This document shows positions 8,200-18,015 of a stretch of DNA of 64,000 bases, one piece after another; positions within the stretch are counted from its first letter, which is position 1; every line of letters starts with the position of its first letter. The DNA comes from Yersinia thracica (GTDB lineage: Bacteria > Pseudomonadota > Gammaproteobacteria > Enterobacterales > Enterobacteriaceae). The translations under genes and the position numbers were made by a program. The notes under the pieces were generated by a model, which did not search any database, was not told where the DNA came from, and was given only the letters and a program-made list of their open reading frames with translations. Where the stretch lies: NCBI RefSeq assembly GCF_902170565.1, contig NZ_CABHXX010000034.1:48282-112281 (forward strand), in the 5' to 3' direction.

Positions 8200-10842
8200 T
8201 CAATGCTGGGCAACGACACACAAGGCATCGAGTTTATACAGCTGTTTATCATTATTTGGCGTGCCTAAATCGTAATCTAACTGGCAACTTTCATTGGCGG
8301 CATCTCCCCATATCAACAGCAGCGTCCCACTGGCATGTTCAGCGCGTAAATAGGCCTGACTGGCTTGGCCGACCATCCCGATTTCCCGATTTTGGGGAGC
8401 ATCGCCGCCCTTGTTATCAGTGGTGCCGCTGGTGCTGTAAACCACCGCGCCCATAGGCACTTGGCTACCATCAGACAATTTAACCGTCACTAAGAGGGGG
8501 TATCCGCTGAGGGTGCGGAACTTAACTTTCACCGCTGAACCCGCGTAGGGAGCAATTTGCCGCTCACCGTCCTGAAGTTCAGTATTGAAATCCATCCCAT
8601 CGGGATCGAGGGTGATAGTGTTGTAGCGATACGGCGTCAAGGTTGGGACTAAGGCATAACCGAAGCGGTCAATTTTCGCCCCTTGTCCATACATCACTTT
8701 GGCCCCACTGGCACCTTTGGCCTCTATTAGCGCAAAGGTATCACTCAGATACGGCCCCAAGGTGACACCGCCGCTGTGGAAGGCAACTGCACCTCGCGCA
8801 CTGGCGGAACCTTGCCAATAGCCGGGGCTGCGCGATGCGCTGCTGCTCAGGCTGGTACTCGGCAAACGTTTTTGTAAACTGCCACTAAAGGTGTTTTCTT
8901 TGGTTTGTTCACTGCGCGCGAAGTCCATACTGTAGCTGGAGGACTGATCGTCACCCATCACACCGGCGAGGGAGGTTTGATAACTCGCACCACTGACCCG
9001 GCTGTTCACTGCTCCGGCGGAGATATAAGGTGCTTGTGGACTGCCCCCTAATGGGAATGAAATGGACATTTGCACCAGGGTTTCATTGGTCGCGAGGATA
9101 TTCGCTCCGTTGGCTGCAGGCATACCGCTGCCGGGGTCGACAAAGTAAGTTTCATTGTTGCCTCCACCGGTTTTTTGTTGTGAAACCGCAAGGTTAAAGC
9201 TGGTATTGCGCCATAGGGTATTGGCATAACCCAGTTGCAACTGGGTATCCCGCTTGCGCGAATTACGGTAATCCTGCGAAGAGGCGGTTAAATACAGCGA
9301 ACCGTAATTGTTGAAATTCTGGTTTAGTGATATCTCAGCCCGGCTGCGCTGTTGGTAAGTCCCTGAGCTCCATGCTTTGCCAAGACTGGCCGCCCGTATG
9401 CCCAAAACATCACTTAAATCACGATAACCTTCAGTGGAGTAGCGGTAACCCGCGACGGATAATGTGGTGTTGGTTGCTTCAAAGGTGCGGCTGAAAGAAG
9501 CCCGCGCCATCCAGCCATTCTGTTTTGTATTGCGGGATGAATCGCTATTATCGGGTGAATTGATATTGCCGGGAAGGCTGGCATGTGAATAGGTCGCATC
9601 CAACCCCAAGGCCCCAATATAGTGAGTGAAAACGCCTCCCAGCATAACGGCCTGATATCCTGAGGCTACGCGCACCCCAGTATTGGCCGTAATGGCGTTA
9701 CTGACCCCCTGTTGGTAAGTCAGTTCGCTAAATACCTCATGGCTGCCCAGATCACGAACCTGACCGGCGGCGAAGTTGTAGCGGGAATGCCCGGGGCGTA
9801 ATGATTCTGGTACAGAGGAAAAGGGGACTTGGAAGGTGCTGAGACTGTCATCGGCTTCCTGAATCTCAACGGTCAGGTCACCACCAAAATTAGTGGCAGA
9901 TAAGTCATTGAATTCAAATGGGCCAGGTGAAACGGTGCTTTGGTAAATCGACCGATTATTTTGATATACCGTGACTTTTGCATTGGTTCTGGCAATCCCC
10001 CGGACAACAGGAGCATAACCCCGTTGTGACTCCGGCAACATGCGGTCATCCGTGCTTAGGGCCATGCCGCTAAACCCGAGACTGGAGAAAAATTGGCCCG
10101 AACTAAATGTCTCACCCAATGTTATTTCACTGCCAATAGTGGGCAGGGCGCGTTGGCTGTACAACCGGTTAGATGTCCAGTCGGCCCCACGAATGGCGTC
10201 GTAGCGCAAAGAACCTTGTTGACGAAAGCGCCACATACCAGCATTGATACCATTGTTCAAACTCAAATAGCTTGAATTGGTGCTGCGTTTAATTCCCTCT
10301 TTATTATAGTCCACATGATATTGGTTTAAGTTGTAATTGCTGAAACCAATAGCTTCTCCCGCCGTAAGATTACGGGGGTCAACATAGCCGCGCGGAACAT
10401 TTTTAACAAAGAGTTGCGGAACCGATAAATCAAAACGTAATTTGGCATAATCGAAGTGATAGTCACTGGCAGGCAGCAGGGTTTTAAAATCCAGGCAGTT
10501 ATCTTCCGGATTGGCCTTTTCTAGCGCATTTTCATTAACGCCAGCTTGTAGCAGTTGTGATACTGATAAGCAGGGAACAACAGCATCACCTTTGGTGATA
10601 AACATCAGCTCGATACGATCAACAAATTTGCTGTTCATATAGATATCAACCTGGTATTTGCCTGCTTCATAACTGTCTTTTTTATTAAAGCGAGAGATGG
10701 AGCCCAAACCGAGGGATGAGCCGCGCAATAGCGCATCTTCAAACATATATTCGTCTTGCTTGCTCTCATCTGCCGCTGACACGGAATGACTGACCAACAG
10801 ACTCTGTGTGAGCAAATAGGATAGCCAAGGAGCGAACCTCAC
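8200..10842 (-). CDS. Fimbrial outer-membrane usher
   Basis: This 880-aa FimD/PapC-like protein has a signal peptide ending near VSAAD, an N-terminal periplasmic domain that receives chaperone-pilin complexes, a 24-strand barrel with a plug, and C-terminal domains. Conserved features include GSEITLGETFSSG, the RGYAPVVRGIA plug segment, and PGPFEFNDLS. The C-terminal cysteine pair lies in ESCQLDYDLG and DALCVV. The start is GTG at 10842. It lies between chaperone and adhesin genes on the same strand. Confidence 0.95.
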   Translation of the reverse strand: MRFAPWLSYLLTQSLLVSHSVSAADESKQDEYMFEDALLRGSSLGLGSISRFNKKDSYEAGKYQVDIYMNSKFVDRIELMFITKGDAVVPCLSVSQLLQAGVNENALEKANPEDNCLDFKTLLPASDYHFDYAKLRFDLSVPQLFVKNVPRGYVDPRNLTAGEAIGFSNYNLNQYHVDYNKEGIKRSTNSSYLSLNNGINAGMWRFRQQGSLRYDAIRGADWTSNRLYSQRALPTIGSEITLGETFSSGQFFSSLGFSGMALSTDDRMLPESQRGYAPVVRGIARTNAKVTVYQNNRSIYQSTVSPGPFEFNDLSATNFGGDLTVEIQEADDSLSTFQVPFSSVPESLRPGHSRYNFAAGQVRDLGSHEVFSELTYQQGVSNAITANTGVRVASGYQAVMLGGVFTHYIGALGLDATYSHASLPGNINSPDNSDSSRNTKQNGWMARASFSRTFEATNTTLSVAGYRYSTEGYRDLSDVLGIRAASLGKAWSSGTYQQRSRAEISLNQNFNNYGSLYLTASSQDYRNSRKRDTQLQLGYANTLWRNTSFNLAVSQQKTGGGNNETYFVDPGSGMPAANGANILATNETLVQMSISFPLGGSPQAPYISAGAVNSRVSGASYQTSLAGVMGDDQSSSYSMDFARSEQTKENTFSGSLQKRLPSTSLSSSASRSPGYWQGSASARGAVAFHSGGVTLGPYLSDTFALIEAKGASGAKVMYGQGAKIDRFGYALVPTLTPYRYNTITLDPDGMDFNTELQDGERQIAPYAGSAVKVKFRTLSGYPLLVTVKLSDGSQVPMGAVVYSTSGTTDNKGGDAPQNREIGMVGQASQAYLRAEHASGTLLLIWGDAANESCQLDYDLGTPNNDKQLYKLDALCVVAQH

Positions 10843-10890
10843 GGGTTATCTCTGTCGTCAGGCACGTTCAGGGTCATTATCACAACAGCA

Positions 10891-11625
10891 TTACAAATGG
10901 TAATCGTAGGAGATGCTGGTGCCATAATCATTAACCATGTTCAGCGTCAATAATTCGCCTTTTTTGGCTTTCACCCCAGCAGGAAAAGCCAGATCAGTGA
11001 TTGAGTTAGGAGCAAACATCTCGCTGGTAGCAAATGAAATAGTTTTCCCATTACTGACCAGTTTGGCATCGCGCAGGCTGATATAATAAGCCGTGGGATT
11101 ATGTATCTTTATTTTGTCGCCGTTGGTACTTTCCAGATTGACTCGGATTTTTTCACCTAAGGTGTCGACATTTTCTTTTAATGCTGCTGGGCGATAAAAG
11201 ACTTTCAGCCGGTTATTAACGATCAAAACAAGTTTATTCTCAGATTGCGTATCTTCTTTTTTTAAGGCGGGAATTTGTAAGAAATTCAGATAGAAAACCG
11301 ATTCGCGATCTTTAGGTAAATTATGTTCGACATATGACAAACGGACGACTTGCCCACTTTGTGCTTCCATACGGAATATTTGTGGTGTCAGTGCGAAAGG
11401 GACATCACTTTTTGATGGCGAAGACTGATTATTTCCGTCATCCATCCATAATTGGACCAAATTTGGGTGGTTATCCTTATTACTGAGCTGTAACACTTTC
11501 TCCCGTGTACCTTCAGGATAAATGATTCGTGTCCCTGTCATGACAACACTGGCTTGCGTCCATAAGGGTACGCCGCTAAGCAGCAACAACGAGCAGGCGA
11601 TAATTTTGTGGGCAATCAGTGTCAT
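10891..11625 (-). CDS. Periplasmic fimbrial chaperone
   Basis: This 244-aa PapD-like chaperone has a signal peptide ending near TQAS. The Ig-like domain has GTRIIYPEG, F1-strand sequence PFALTPQIFRMEA and DRESVFYLNFLQIP. The short F1-G1 loop places it in the FGS class, the type used for rod-like pili. It sits directly after the major pilin and before the usher, the canonical order for delivering subunits to the usher. Confidence 0.92.
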   Translation of the reverse strand: MTLIAHKIIACSLLLLSGVPLWTQASVVMTGTRIIYPEGTREKVLQLSNKDNHPNLVQLWMDDGNNQSSPSKSDVPFALTPQIFRMEAQSGQVVRLSYVEHNLPKDRESVFYLNFLQIPALKKEDTQSENKLVLIVNNRLKVFYRPAALKENVDTLGEKIRVNLESTNGDKIKIHNPTAYYISLRDAKLVSNGKTISFATSEMFAPNSITDLAFPAGVKAKKGELLTLNMVNDYGTSISYDYHL

Positions 11626-11686
11626 AGCGCTTACATATCCTTGTTTTTCTGGTTTGTATCGGCTCCGTTACCGGTTGGCCAACATA

Positions 11687-11713
11687 TTCATGAAACAGTT
11701 CGGATTTCACGAA
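11687..11713 (-). terminator. Intercistronic hairpin after the major pilin gene
   Basis: TTCATGAAA (11687-11695) and TTTCACGAA (11705-11713) pair with one mismatch, in the gap between the pilin stop and the chaperone start. Such structures in fimbrial operons usually protect the abundant pilin message or dampen read-through. It has no U-run, so it is probably not a full terminator. Confidence 0.45.
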
Positions 11714-11716
11714 TAG

Positions 11717-12247
11717 TCAGGGGTAGGTGATCGCATATTGCGCTGAAGCGATCACGCTCCCAGCAGTCGCGCGACCTTCTTCCGTAATATATTGTGCCGC
11801 TAAATCCTGTGATGCAGATGTGGCTCCAGTGGCCAGCGTAATTCCAGGGACTGAAACGCTGCCTCCAGACATACGGATTGGTGCACCATTAGTGTCAAGT
11901 AACTGAATAGCGACGTTTTTTGCTGTTCCCACATTGCCCAAATTACCTGCAGGTGTGACATTCATCCCTTGAAAAACGGAGCTGATTTTGGTGTCTTGTA
12001 TGGCGATGTTGCAGCCAGTAAGGTTGATTGTGAAATTAGTTTTACCGGCGATTGAATTAACTTGATTCAGGTTACTGGTCGAGACGGTTGGTAACAGAAC
12101 AACGGGGGTGTTGGCGGTGCCATTGATATCAACCATACAAGTTTGTTCGGCAACTTCTCCCTGAAACTTGATAGTGTTATTTGAGGTCGCTGCTAACGCT
12201 ATGCCCGGTAGGGTGAGTAGCGCCAACGCTATTAGTGTTTTTCCCAT
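11717..12247 (-). CDS. Major fimbrial subunit (FimA-like pilin)
   Basis: About 176 aa. A signal peptide (MGKTLIALALLTLPGIALA) is followed by TSNNTIKFQGEV, the alternating hydrophobic N-terminal extension used for donor-strand exchange. Two cysteines (C in QTCMVD and TGCNI) form the pilin disulfide, and the C-terminus has the pattern YAITYP. The ATG at 12247 is preferred over the upstream ATG at 12286 because it starts a clean signal peptide. It is first in the five-gene operon and downstream of the BvgAS-like genes. Confidence 0.9.
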   Translation of the reverse strand: MGKTLIALALLTLPGIALAATSNNTIKFQGEVAEQTCMVDINGTANTPVVLLPTVSTSNLNQVNSIAGKTNFTINLTGCNIAIQDTKISSVFQGMNVTPAGNLGNVGTAKNVAIQLLDTNGAPIRMSGGSVSVPGITLATGATSASQDLAAQYITEEGRATAGSVIASAQYAITYP

Positions 12248-12277
12248 GTGATTCCCACTTAATTTTATGATGCATCT

Positions 12278-12337
12278 CCCCATCATTCTTCAAGCTGCAT
12301 GTGTGTTGATGGCAACTCGAATTATTTAGGGTATATA
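12278..12337. repeat. TATACCC-type palindromic repeat, degenerate copy
   Basis: The sequence ATCATTCTTCAAGCTGCATG with a distal end CAACTCGAATTATTTAGGGTATA matches the ends of the repeats at 3902 and 17290. It lies in the upstream region of the pilin operon, close to the pilin start. Confidence 0.6.
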
Positions 12338-12630
12338 TTCTTGTAAACGGCGATCTTTATCATTCAACAAAATAAGTGATTATTAAGTTGAAGATGAACC
12401 TCCATTATGGGTATTCACTACCCGGTTTTGGGGCCGGTGGTAGTGTAAGGGGAAAGTCAGGGCGACAGAATGAGAGGCGTCCTTGTTTTATATATGAAAT
12501 TTCCCACAAAACGTGTAGGAACTTATCCTTTCAAAAGAAGCTGAATAATAATTCACATTTATTACAATGAGTTATGATGAGTTTTTAGAAAAGGTTATAT
12601 TTTCGTCATTAAATATAAATAATAAGAAAT
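12338..12630. promoter_or_regulatory. Upstream region of the fimbrial operon
   Basis: This AT-rich stretch between the kinase terminator and the pilin operon should hold the pilin promoter on the minus strand. I see no invertible element, meaning no inverted-repeat pair with a fimE/fimB-like recombinase gene nearby. Control is therefore more likely by a transcription factor than by phase switching. Confidence 0.35.
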
Positions 12631-12662
12631 AAAAAAGCCCGTCAAAATGTCTGACGAGCTTT
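12631..12662 (-). terminator. Terminator of the hybrid kinase gene
   Basis: On the minus strand AGCTCGTCA pairs with TGACGGGCT and is followed by a run of six T. It lies 29 bases after the kinase stop and separates the kinase from the fimbrial operon. Confidence 0.8.
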
Positions 12663-12690
12663 CAGTAAGAGTATCATTTTAATTTCTATT

Positions 12691-15600
12691 TTATGGCGAC
12701 GGGCTGTCTATTTCAGAGTATGAAGCAATCAAATTTACCAATAATTGGTTAGTCTCAGCCAATAGCGCCAGATAGTCGATACCATGAGCCAGAGCAGCAT
12801 GTCTATCTTGTTCGTGCAGTAAGGATTCGAATTTAATACAACTATCTACCAGTGTCTGGGCATCAATTAATTGTACGCCACCCTTAATCCGATGAACCAA
12901 ACTTGCCATTTCTTTATAAATATCAGCAGAAATTGTGTTGTCATCAACAACACTGAGGTGGGTATACAGTTGTGTCAGCACCGCGGTATCCTGCACATTG
13001 CTTTCCAATAAAGATTGTAATAATTGCAATTCCACTTCGGCATTGCCTCCCGATAGGGATTTTAGCTTATTCTGCGCTGCCGCTAGAGTAGATTGTTGTT
13101 TAGTAACAATAAGATATTCGCTCTCACCTGAGGTTAGCTCTCCCTGATGGCCGCGATTCTGCACGGTAACATCATTAACCACAGTGTGATGATGCCCCGT
13201 ATCCACATAACTGCCAATAATCTCCTGACGCAGCAGGGTGGTGCGCAGCGTATCGATAGTCACGGGTTTAACCATGCAGTCATTCATCCCTGCCTCATTG
13301 CAACGGGTGGTACTTTCTTCCCGTGCATCGGCGGTGCAACCAATGATGACCATATCTTTCATCGTCGCACTATTACGAATATGAGTGGCCAGTTCGTAGC
13401 CATTCATCAGCGGCATATTGTAATCAGTGATGACAGCATCAAAACTATAATGCTGCAATATTTGCCAAGCTTCAGCGCCATTTTCGGCACTCATGACTTG
13501 CTCGATACCAATAAAGGCTAATTGTTGCTGTAGCAATTGGCGGTTAGCGGGTAAATCATCCACCACCAAAATACGCAAGTTTTTCAACTGATTCAGTTGA
13601 GTTTCATCTACGTCAGCAATGATTGAATCTGGTGGCAAATCACTGGTCGTGGCAATTTCCAACGGCAATGTAATAAACAGACTGGTCCCTTTGCCGAGCT
13701 TACTTTCTAATGTTATTTCCCCACCCATTTTGTGAATCAATTGATGACAGATCCACAGCCCGAGACCGGAGCCACCGAAACGCGGTGATTTACCCTCATT
13801 AGCTTGGCTGAATGGCTGGAATAATGTGGCCTGTGCCGCTGGGGAAATGCCAATACCGGTATCCGTAATATCGATATTCATTACGCCGTGTTTTTCGTCA
13901 GTGGCTTCCCAGGTGATATCCACTGACACGCCACCCTGCTCGGTAAACTTCAGGGCATTACCCAATAGATTGCCCATCACCTGCCGTACCCGCAGCATGT
14001 CAACCATCACCAAATCAGGGATATGGTCATCCAGCCAACCAGAGAATCTCAGATTGCGTTCATCGGCGATAGGCTGATAAATCGTGAACATCCGCTCTAT
14101 TTCCTGACGGAAATCCACCACAGCAGGGTGAACACTCAGCTGCCCGGCTTCGATTTTGGCGGAGTCGATGATGTCATCCAGCAGTAGCATCAGTGATTCA
14201 GCCGATTTGGAAACTGTCACCAGCGTGTTTTTATCCACCGGCTGGTCACTGCGTATTTCCAGCTCCAATAACCCCATAATGGCGTACATTGGTGTGCGTA
14301 ATTCATGGCTAATAGTCGCCAGGAATGTACTCTTAGTGCGGTTAGCACTTTCGGCTTCGACACGGGCGGCTTCCAGTTCGCGCTCAACAGCTTTGCGTTG
14401 GCTGATATCCAGCCAGCCGCCCAGCAGACTGCGCTCCGCATTATCCAGCGGAATAATCCACAGGAAAATATCACGCAACTCATTGTTGATCTCAAGAGAC
14501 AAATCCACCATTTGGGGCTGTCTGTCTCGTAAGACATAACGACAATACTTATCTATCTCGCGATCAAGTGGGCTGGTCATTGGCCAGTGGGCTTGCTCAG
14601 TCTTCTGATTGAGCATGTCGTTGAGCTTATCTTGATGTGCAGCGGCAAAGTGACTGTTATAAACTGCTAATTCACCTTTTTTGGTGCGAATAAAAACAGC
14701 GAATGGCAGGGCATTAATAATAGACTCTTGTTGTCGCAAACGAGCCTGTAACAACTTGGCCTGGCGGCGTTTATTGAACACCAAATAGCAAAGATATAGA
14801 CCGAAGATCAGCAGCAGACCGGAGCTTATTTTCAGCGCCAACATCAGCCACTCATTCTCCAATGAATGCTCATCAAAGGAGGTCGGTTTAGGTTTGAATG
14901 TACTCCATTCACTGATCAGATTGTCTAACTCTTCCGGAGGAATTGACTCTATGACTTTATCAATGATGGCTTTTAATTCAGGTAATTGCGGGCTGATGGC
15001 AAATGCCATCATCAAGGGTTCTTCTCCGGTGACGGCCACCGTTTTAATATTGGGCGTGAAATTCTGTGCCGACAGGTAGTTAGCGGTCATCATATTCTTG
15101 ATAATCGCATCGACTTTCCCTTGTTGTAACCAACGCACTAATGTCATGGTATCAGGCGCGTCTACAAAGGTGATTTTTTGGGCCAAAAGAGCATTGCTAA
15201 TAATTCCACCGGAAGTACTGCCTGATTGTATACCGACCCGTTTGCCCGCTAAATCCGCTACGTTGTTGATATCAGTGCGATCTTCTCGCGTCAATATGCC
15301 CCACAAAGATTGAGCGACTGGTGAAGAGTAAAGGTTGTTGCCGTATTGCCCATTACGGACTGCCACGATGGGCAGCATATCTATTTTCCCAGCAATAAAA
15401 TCACGCATCGCCTCACCGGTATCTTTGGTGTAAACCGGTTTAAATTTAATCCCGGTTCGGCGTGAAATAATATCAATGAGATCGACGGAAAAACCGGCCA
15501 TTTCGCCAGTTTGGCGATCACGAAAAATCAGCGGAGCCAGATCCAATGGAGCAACATAGGTCACCATTGGATGCTGTTGAATCCAGGTAACTTCTTGTTC

Positions 15601-16548
15601 CGTCAAAAGTAATTTGGCATCAATATTGTAATGATGCTTACTGCCAAACCAACGCTGTTGAATATCACCCGTAGCCCTGCTGGGCAGTAATTCCAAAATC
15701 TGATTAATGTAATCGATCAGTTTTTGATTTTTTTCCAGCGCCAGAAAGGTGTAAGGGGCAGGGTGATAAGGGGCAAAGTTACGAATTTGCAGTGTCAGCA
15801 GTTGCAATTGGTCAATCAAATAGTTAGCTGATGTGGCATTGGCGACAAACACATCGGCATTGCCATAGGCGACGGCCAGTAATCCTTGTAACTGATTCGG
15901 ATAGGCGACGATTTTATCGGCATGATAATTAAATAAAAACTCCGGAGAGAGTGGCTCATTATTCACGATGGCCACGGTTTCTGGATGGGTGCGTTTGGTG
16001 GGGTCCCAATTTTTGCTGCGAACTTCCACATGCCGGTTAGTAAAGAAAGCATGGGAAGCAATCAGCCCTGGTTGAGCGGGCATCGGGGTGCCGGCCATTA
16101 AATCAACCTGACCATTTTCTAATGCATTCAATACCAAACCATAATCACAATAACCAATCATCTGAAAAGAGAGTTGGCTGGCATCACTGATGATTTTTAG
16201 ATAATCCGCAACAATACCTTCAATAGAAGTATCATCGCGATTCACGACAAAGGGCGTATTAGCATCAATAACAACCCCTACTTTCACAGTACGCCGGCTT
16301 GATTGGCGTGCGTCAGTGGACGGAGGGAGCAGTAAGTCTTCACTATAACTGTTCGCGATACTGTGTATCGTCAATGGTTGACCCGTATCACATCCCTGAC
16401 GACTTGCCATTGGGACGGCATAAAGTTGCCCACTCAGTAATAGCAAACAGCACAGTAAAATGTGTAAACGGAAGCAACGATATAAAGATAACGCTGTACG
16501 CAGTAAATTAGATTTAGCGAAGCTATACCAAATTATGGGTGTGTGCAT
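12691..16548 (-). CDS. BvgS/EvgS-like hybrid sensor histidine kinase
   Basis: A 1285-aa unorthodox kinase, numbered from the ATG at 16548. An N-terminal signal anchor leads to two tandem periplasmic SBP_bac_3 (Venus-flytrap) domains, about residues 85-305 and 325-550. A membrane helix follows at about 567-590, then a PAS-like segment. A HisKA domain with H748 (ISHELRT) precedes an ATPase domain with N and G boxes (GNALKF, GGSGLGL). The receiver has D1042 (VITDYNMP) and the C-terminal Hpt domain has H1219 (LVHRIKGG). This is the four-step phosphorelay design of BvgS and EvgS. A TTG start at 16563 would lengthen it by 5 residues. It overlaps the end of its regulator gene by 26 bases. Confidence 0.92.
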   Translation of the reverse strand: MHTPIIWYSFAKSNLLRTALSLYRCFRLHILLCCLLLLSGQLYAVPMASRQGCDTGQPLTIHSIANSYSEDLLLPPSTDARQSSRRTVKVGVVIDANTPFVVNRDDTSIEGIVADYLKIISDASQLSFQMIGYCDYGLVLNALENGQVDLMAGTPMPAQPGLIASHAFFTNRHVEVRSKNWDPTKRTHPETVAIVNNEPLSPEFLFNYHADKIVAYPNQLQGLLAVAYGNADVFVANATSANYLIDQLQLLTLQIRNFAPYHPAPYTFLALEKNQKLIDYINQILELLPSRATGDIQQRWFGSKHHYNIDAKLLLTEQEVTWIQQHPMVTYVAPLDLAPLIFRDRQTGEMAGFSVDLIDIISRRTGIKFKPVYTKDTGEAMRDFIAGKIDMLPIVAVRNGQYGNNLYSSPVAQSLWGILTREDRTDINNVADLAGKRVGIQSGSTSGGIISNALLAQKITFVDAPDTMTLVRWLQQGKVDAIIKNMMTANYLSAQNFTPNIKTVAVTGEEPLMMAFAISPQLPELKAIIDKVIESIPPEELDNLISEWSTFKPKPTSFDEHSLENEWLMLALKISSGLLLIFGLYLCYLVFNKRRQAKLLQARLRQQESIINALPFAVFIRTKKGELAVYNSHFAAAHQDKLNDMLNQKTEQAHWPMTSPLDREIDKYCRYVLRDRQPQMVDLSLEINNELRDIFLWIIPLDNAERSLLGGWLDISQRKAVERELEAARVEAESANRTKSTFLATISHELRTPMYAIMGLLELEIRSDQPVDKNTLVTVSKSAESLMLLLDDIIDSAKIEAGQLSVHPAVVDFRQEIERMFTIYQPIADERNLRFSGWLDDHIPDLVMVDMLRVRQVMGNLLGNALKFTEQGGVSVDITWEATDEKHGVMNIDITDTGIGISPAAQATLFQPFSQANEGKSPRFGGSGLGLWICHQLIHKMGGEITLESKLGKGTSLFITLPLEIATTSDLPPDSIIADVDETQLNQLKNLRILVVDDLPANRQLLQQQLAFIGIEQVMSAENGAEAWQILQHYSFDAVITDYNMPLMNGYELATHIRNSATMKDMVIIGCTADAREESTTRCNEAGMNDCMVKPVTIDTLRTTLLRQEIIGSYVDTGHHHTVVNDVTVQNRGHQGELTSGESEYLIVTKQQSTLAAAQNKLKSLSGGNAEVELQLLQSLLESNVQDTAVLTQLYTHLSVVDDNTISADIYKEMASLVHRIKGGVQLIDAQTLVDSCIKFESLLHEQDRHAALAHGIDYLALLAETNQLLVNLIASYSEIDSPSP

Positions 16549-17155
16549 AATCTGCCAGTTCAATTACAGAACTTAGTCCTAACTTAGTTAGGATACGTGT
16601 TTTATAGGTACTGACAGTCTTGTTACTGATAAACATCTCATCGGCAATCTGTTTATTAGACAGACCATTGACCAGGTAACGTAAAACATTAATCTCGCGC
16701 TCTGACAACAAACGGGCCCGATTGACAGGATCATGGCTTGAAGGTTGTCCGGCTAATTGAGTCAAAGTTTCAGATGGGAAGAAAGAATACCCACGTAATA
16801 CGTTCTGTGCAGCAAAAAGAATTTCACTGATATCTTTATTTTTACTAATGAAACCATTCGCACCAGCTTGTAATGCCCGTACAGCAAAAACCTGTTCATT
16901 CTTAGCTGACAAAAATAATGACTTACCGGTAAAACCACGTTGCTGTAGTTTTTTCAGCAATGAGAAACCATCAAAGTTAGGTAGTTCAATATCGATAATA
17001 ACCAGATCAACAGGATTATTTTTTAATGTTTCCAGGGCCTCACTGCCGTCAACTGATTCATAAATAGTTGAAAATTCATTACTTTGTGACAGTAAAGCAC
17101 GAATGGCGACACGAATTGCTGGGTGGTCATCAACTATCATCACTGATTTTGTCAT
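16523..17155 (-). CDS. BvgA/EvgA-like response regulator
   Basis: This 210-aa NarL/FixJ-family regulator has a receiver domain with D9/D10 and phosphoacceptor D55 (VIIDIELPNFDG). A LuxR-type helix-turn-helix lies at about 145-205 (SEREINVLRYLVNGLSNKQIA). It is first in a two-gene operon with the hybrid kinase, which starts inside its end. BvgA and EvgA control virulence or acid-resistance genes in other bacteria. Here the next genes downstream on the same strand form a fimbrial operon, so that operon is the natural candidate target. This is inference. Confidence 0.92.
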   Translation of the reverse strand: MTKSVMIVDDHPAIRVAIRALLSQSNEFSTIYESVDGSEALETLKNNPVDLVIIDIELPNFDGFSLLKKLQQRGFTGKSLFLSAKNEQVFAVRALQAGANGFISKNKDISEILFAAQNVLRGYSFFPSETLTQLAGQPSSHDPVNRARLLSEREINVLRYLVNGLSNKQIADEMFISNKTVSTYKTRILTKLGLSSVIELADYAHTHNLV

Positions 17156-17289
17156 GTTATCTCCGTAAACCGTTATATCTTGGGATTCGCAGAGTTAATT
17201 CACTGCTGCTCGTTCGAACCGATCGACTTTAAATGATTACCCAAGATGAGATAAACAAGAATTGCTACTGCCGATGCCCAAACTATTAT

Positions 17290-17484
17290 TATACCCGCCA
17301 TACTACAAACTGTATGTGCGCTGGCTACCTTTATTACTCGGCCCGTCCATGGGCCTCGCCTCTGCGAGGCCGCTGCAAGCAGCGTTCAAATCTACTCCCG
17401 ACATATTTGTCACCCAAATCATTGACTCATCAGAGCTCTCTCGCTTGCCGCTTTCCTGCAACACGAATTATTTAGCGTATAGGT
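17290..17484. repeat. TATACCC-bounded repeat, long form with internal insert
   Basis: It begins TATACCCGCCATACTACAAA and ends CGAATTATTTAGCGTATAG. The ends match the 60-70-base copies at 3902 and 12278, but about 130 extra bases sit in the middle. The insert contains its own hairpin (GGCCTCGCCTCTGCGAGGCC). It lies upstream of the response regulator gene, past its probable promoter. Confidence 0.6.
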
Positions 17485-17882
17485 AAGGTACTATTTCGGT
17501 GATTTTAATCTCTAATTATAGATTATCAAGAAAAGATTATTACTCATGTAGCCGCTGCTTAACCAAATTCATCCCATCAGCATTATTCTGCTTAGTGAAT
17601 TGATTATAAAAGAGTTAGGATTTTTTTTATTAAAATGTGAATTACCCATTCAAAAAAAGAGAAGAAATAGTCAAATAATCATTTTAACTGTAACAGTATC
17701 TGATTTTTCATCACTGCACGTAGAAAACTTCTATGATATCTTGTCTGGCTTATTCCAGTATAAATATCAGTTAGATAGCGAATGATTTTATAATGAATTC
17801 ATCAGTGAGGGGGAATAAAAAACTCATAATGGTGCTTTAAGAATCTTGCTATTACGATAAATGGCGAGATAAAAACTAAAGC
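17485..17882. other. AT-rich non-coding stretch
   Basis: The only open frame (17600-17785) would need a TTG start without a ribosome-binding site, and it resembles nothing I know. The region probably separates the regulator promoter from the tRNA transcript. Confidence 0.4.
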
Positions 17883-17915
17883 AAAAAGCCCGCTTAGTTT
17901 CCTAAGCGGGCTTCT
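17883..17915 (-). terminator. Terminator of the second tRNA-Asn gene
   Basis: Arms AAGCCCGCTTAG and CTAAGCGGGCTT form a strong hairpin, with a T-run on the minus strand. It closely resembles the terminator of copy 3 at 36291-36325. Confidence 0.8.
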
Positions 17916-17921
17916 CTAATA

Positions 17922-17997
17922 TGGCTCCTCTGACTGGACTCGAACCAGTGACATACGGATTAACAGTCCGCCGTTCTACCGACTGAACTACAGAGGA
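17922..17997 (-). tRNA. tRNA-Asn (GTT), copy 2
   Basis: This 76-nt gene is identical to copies 1 and 3, with anticodon GTT and an encoded CCA. The base after CCA is T here rather than A, so the 17-base island attachment sequence of copy 1 is matched at 16 positions. Confidence 0.97.
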
Positions 17998-18015
17998 ATC
18001 GTGTGAACGGGGCGA

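Noticed and set aside
12338..12630. A phase-variation (fimS-like) invertible switch before the pilin gene
   Set aside because: No matching inverted repeats and no recombinase gene are nearby.
17600..17785. A 61-codon open frame between the regulator and tRNA-Asn
   Set aside because: It would start with TTG, has no ribosome-binding site, and resembles no known protein.
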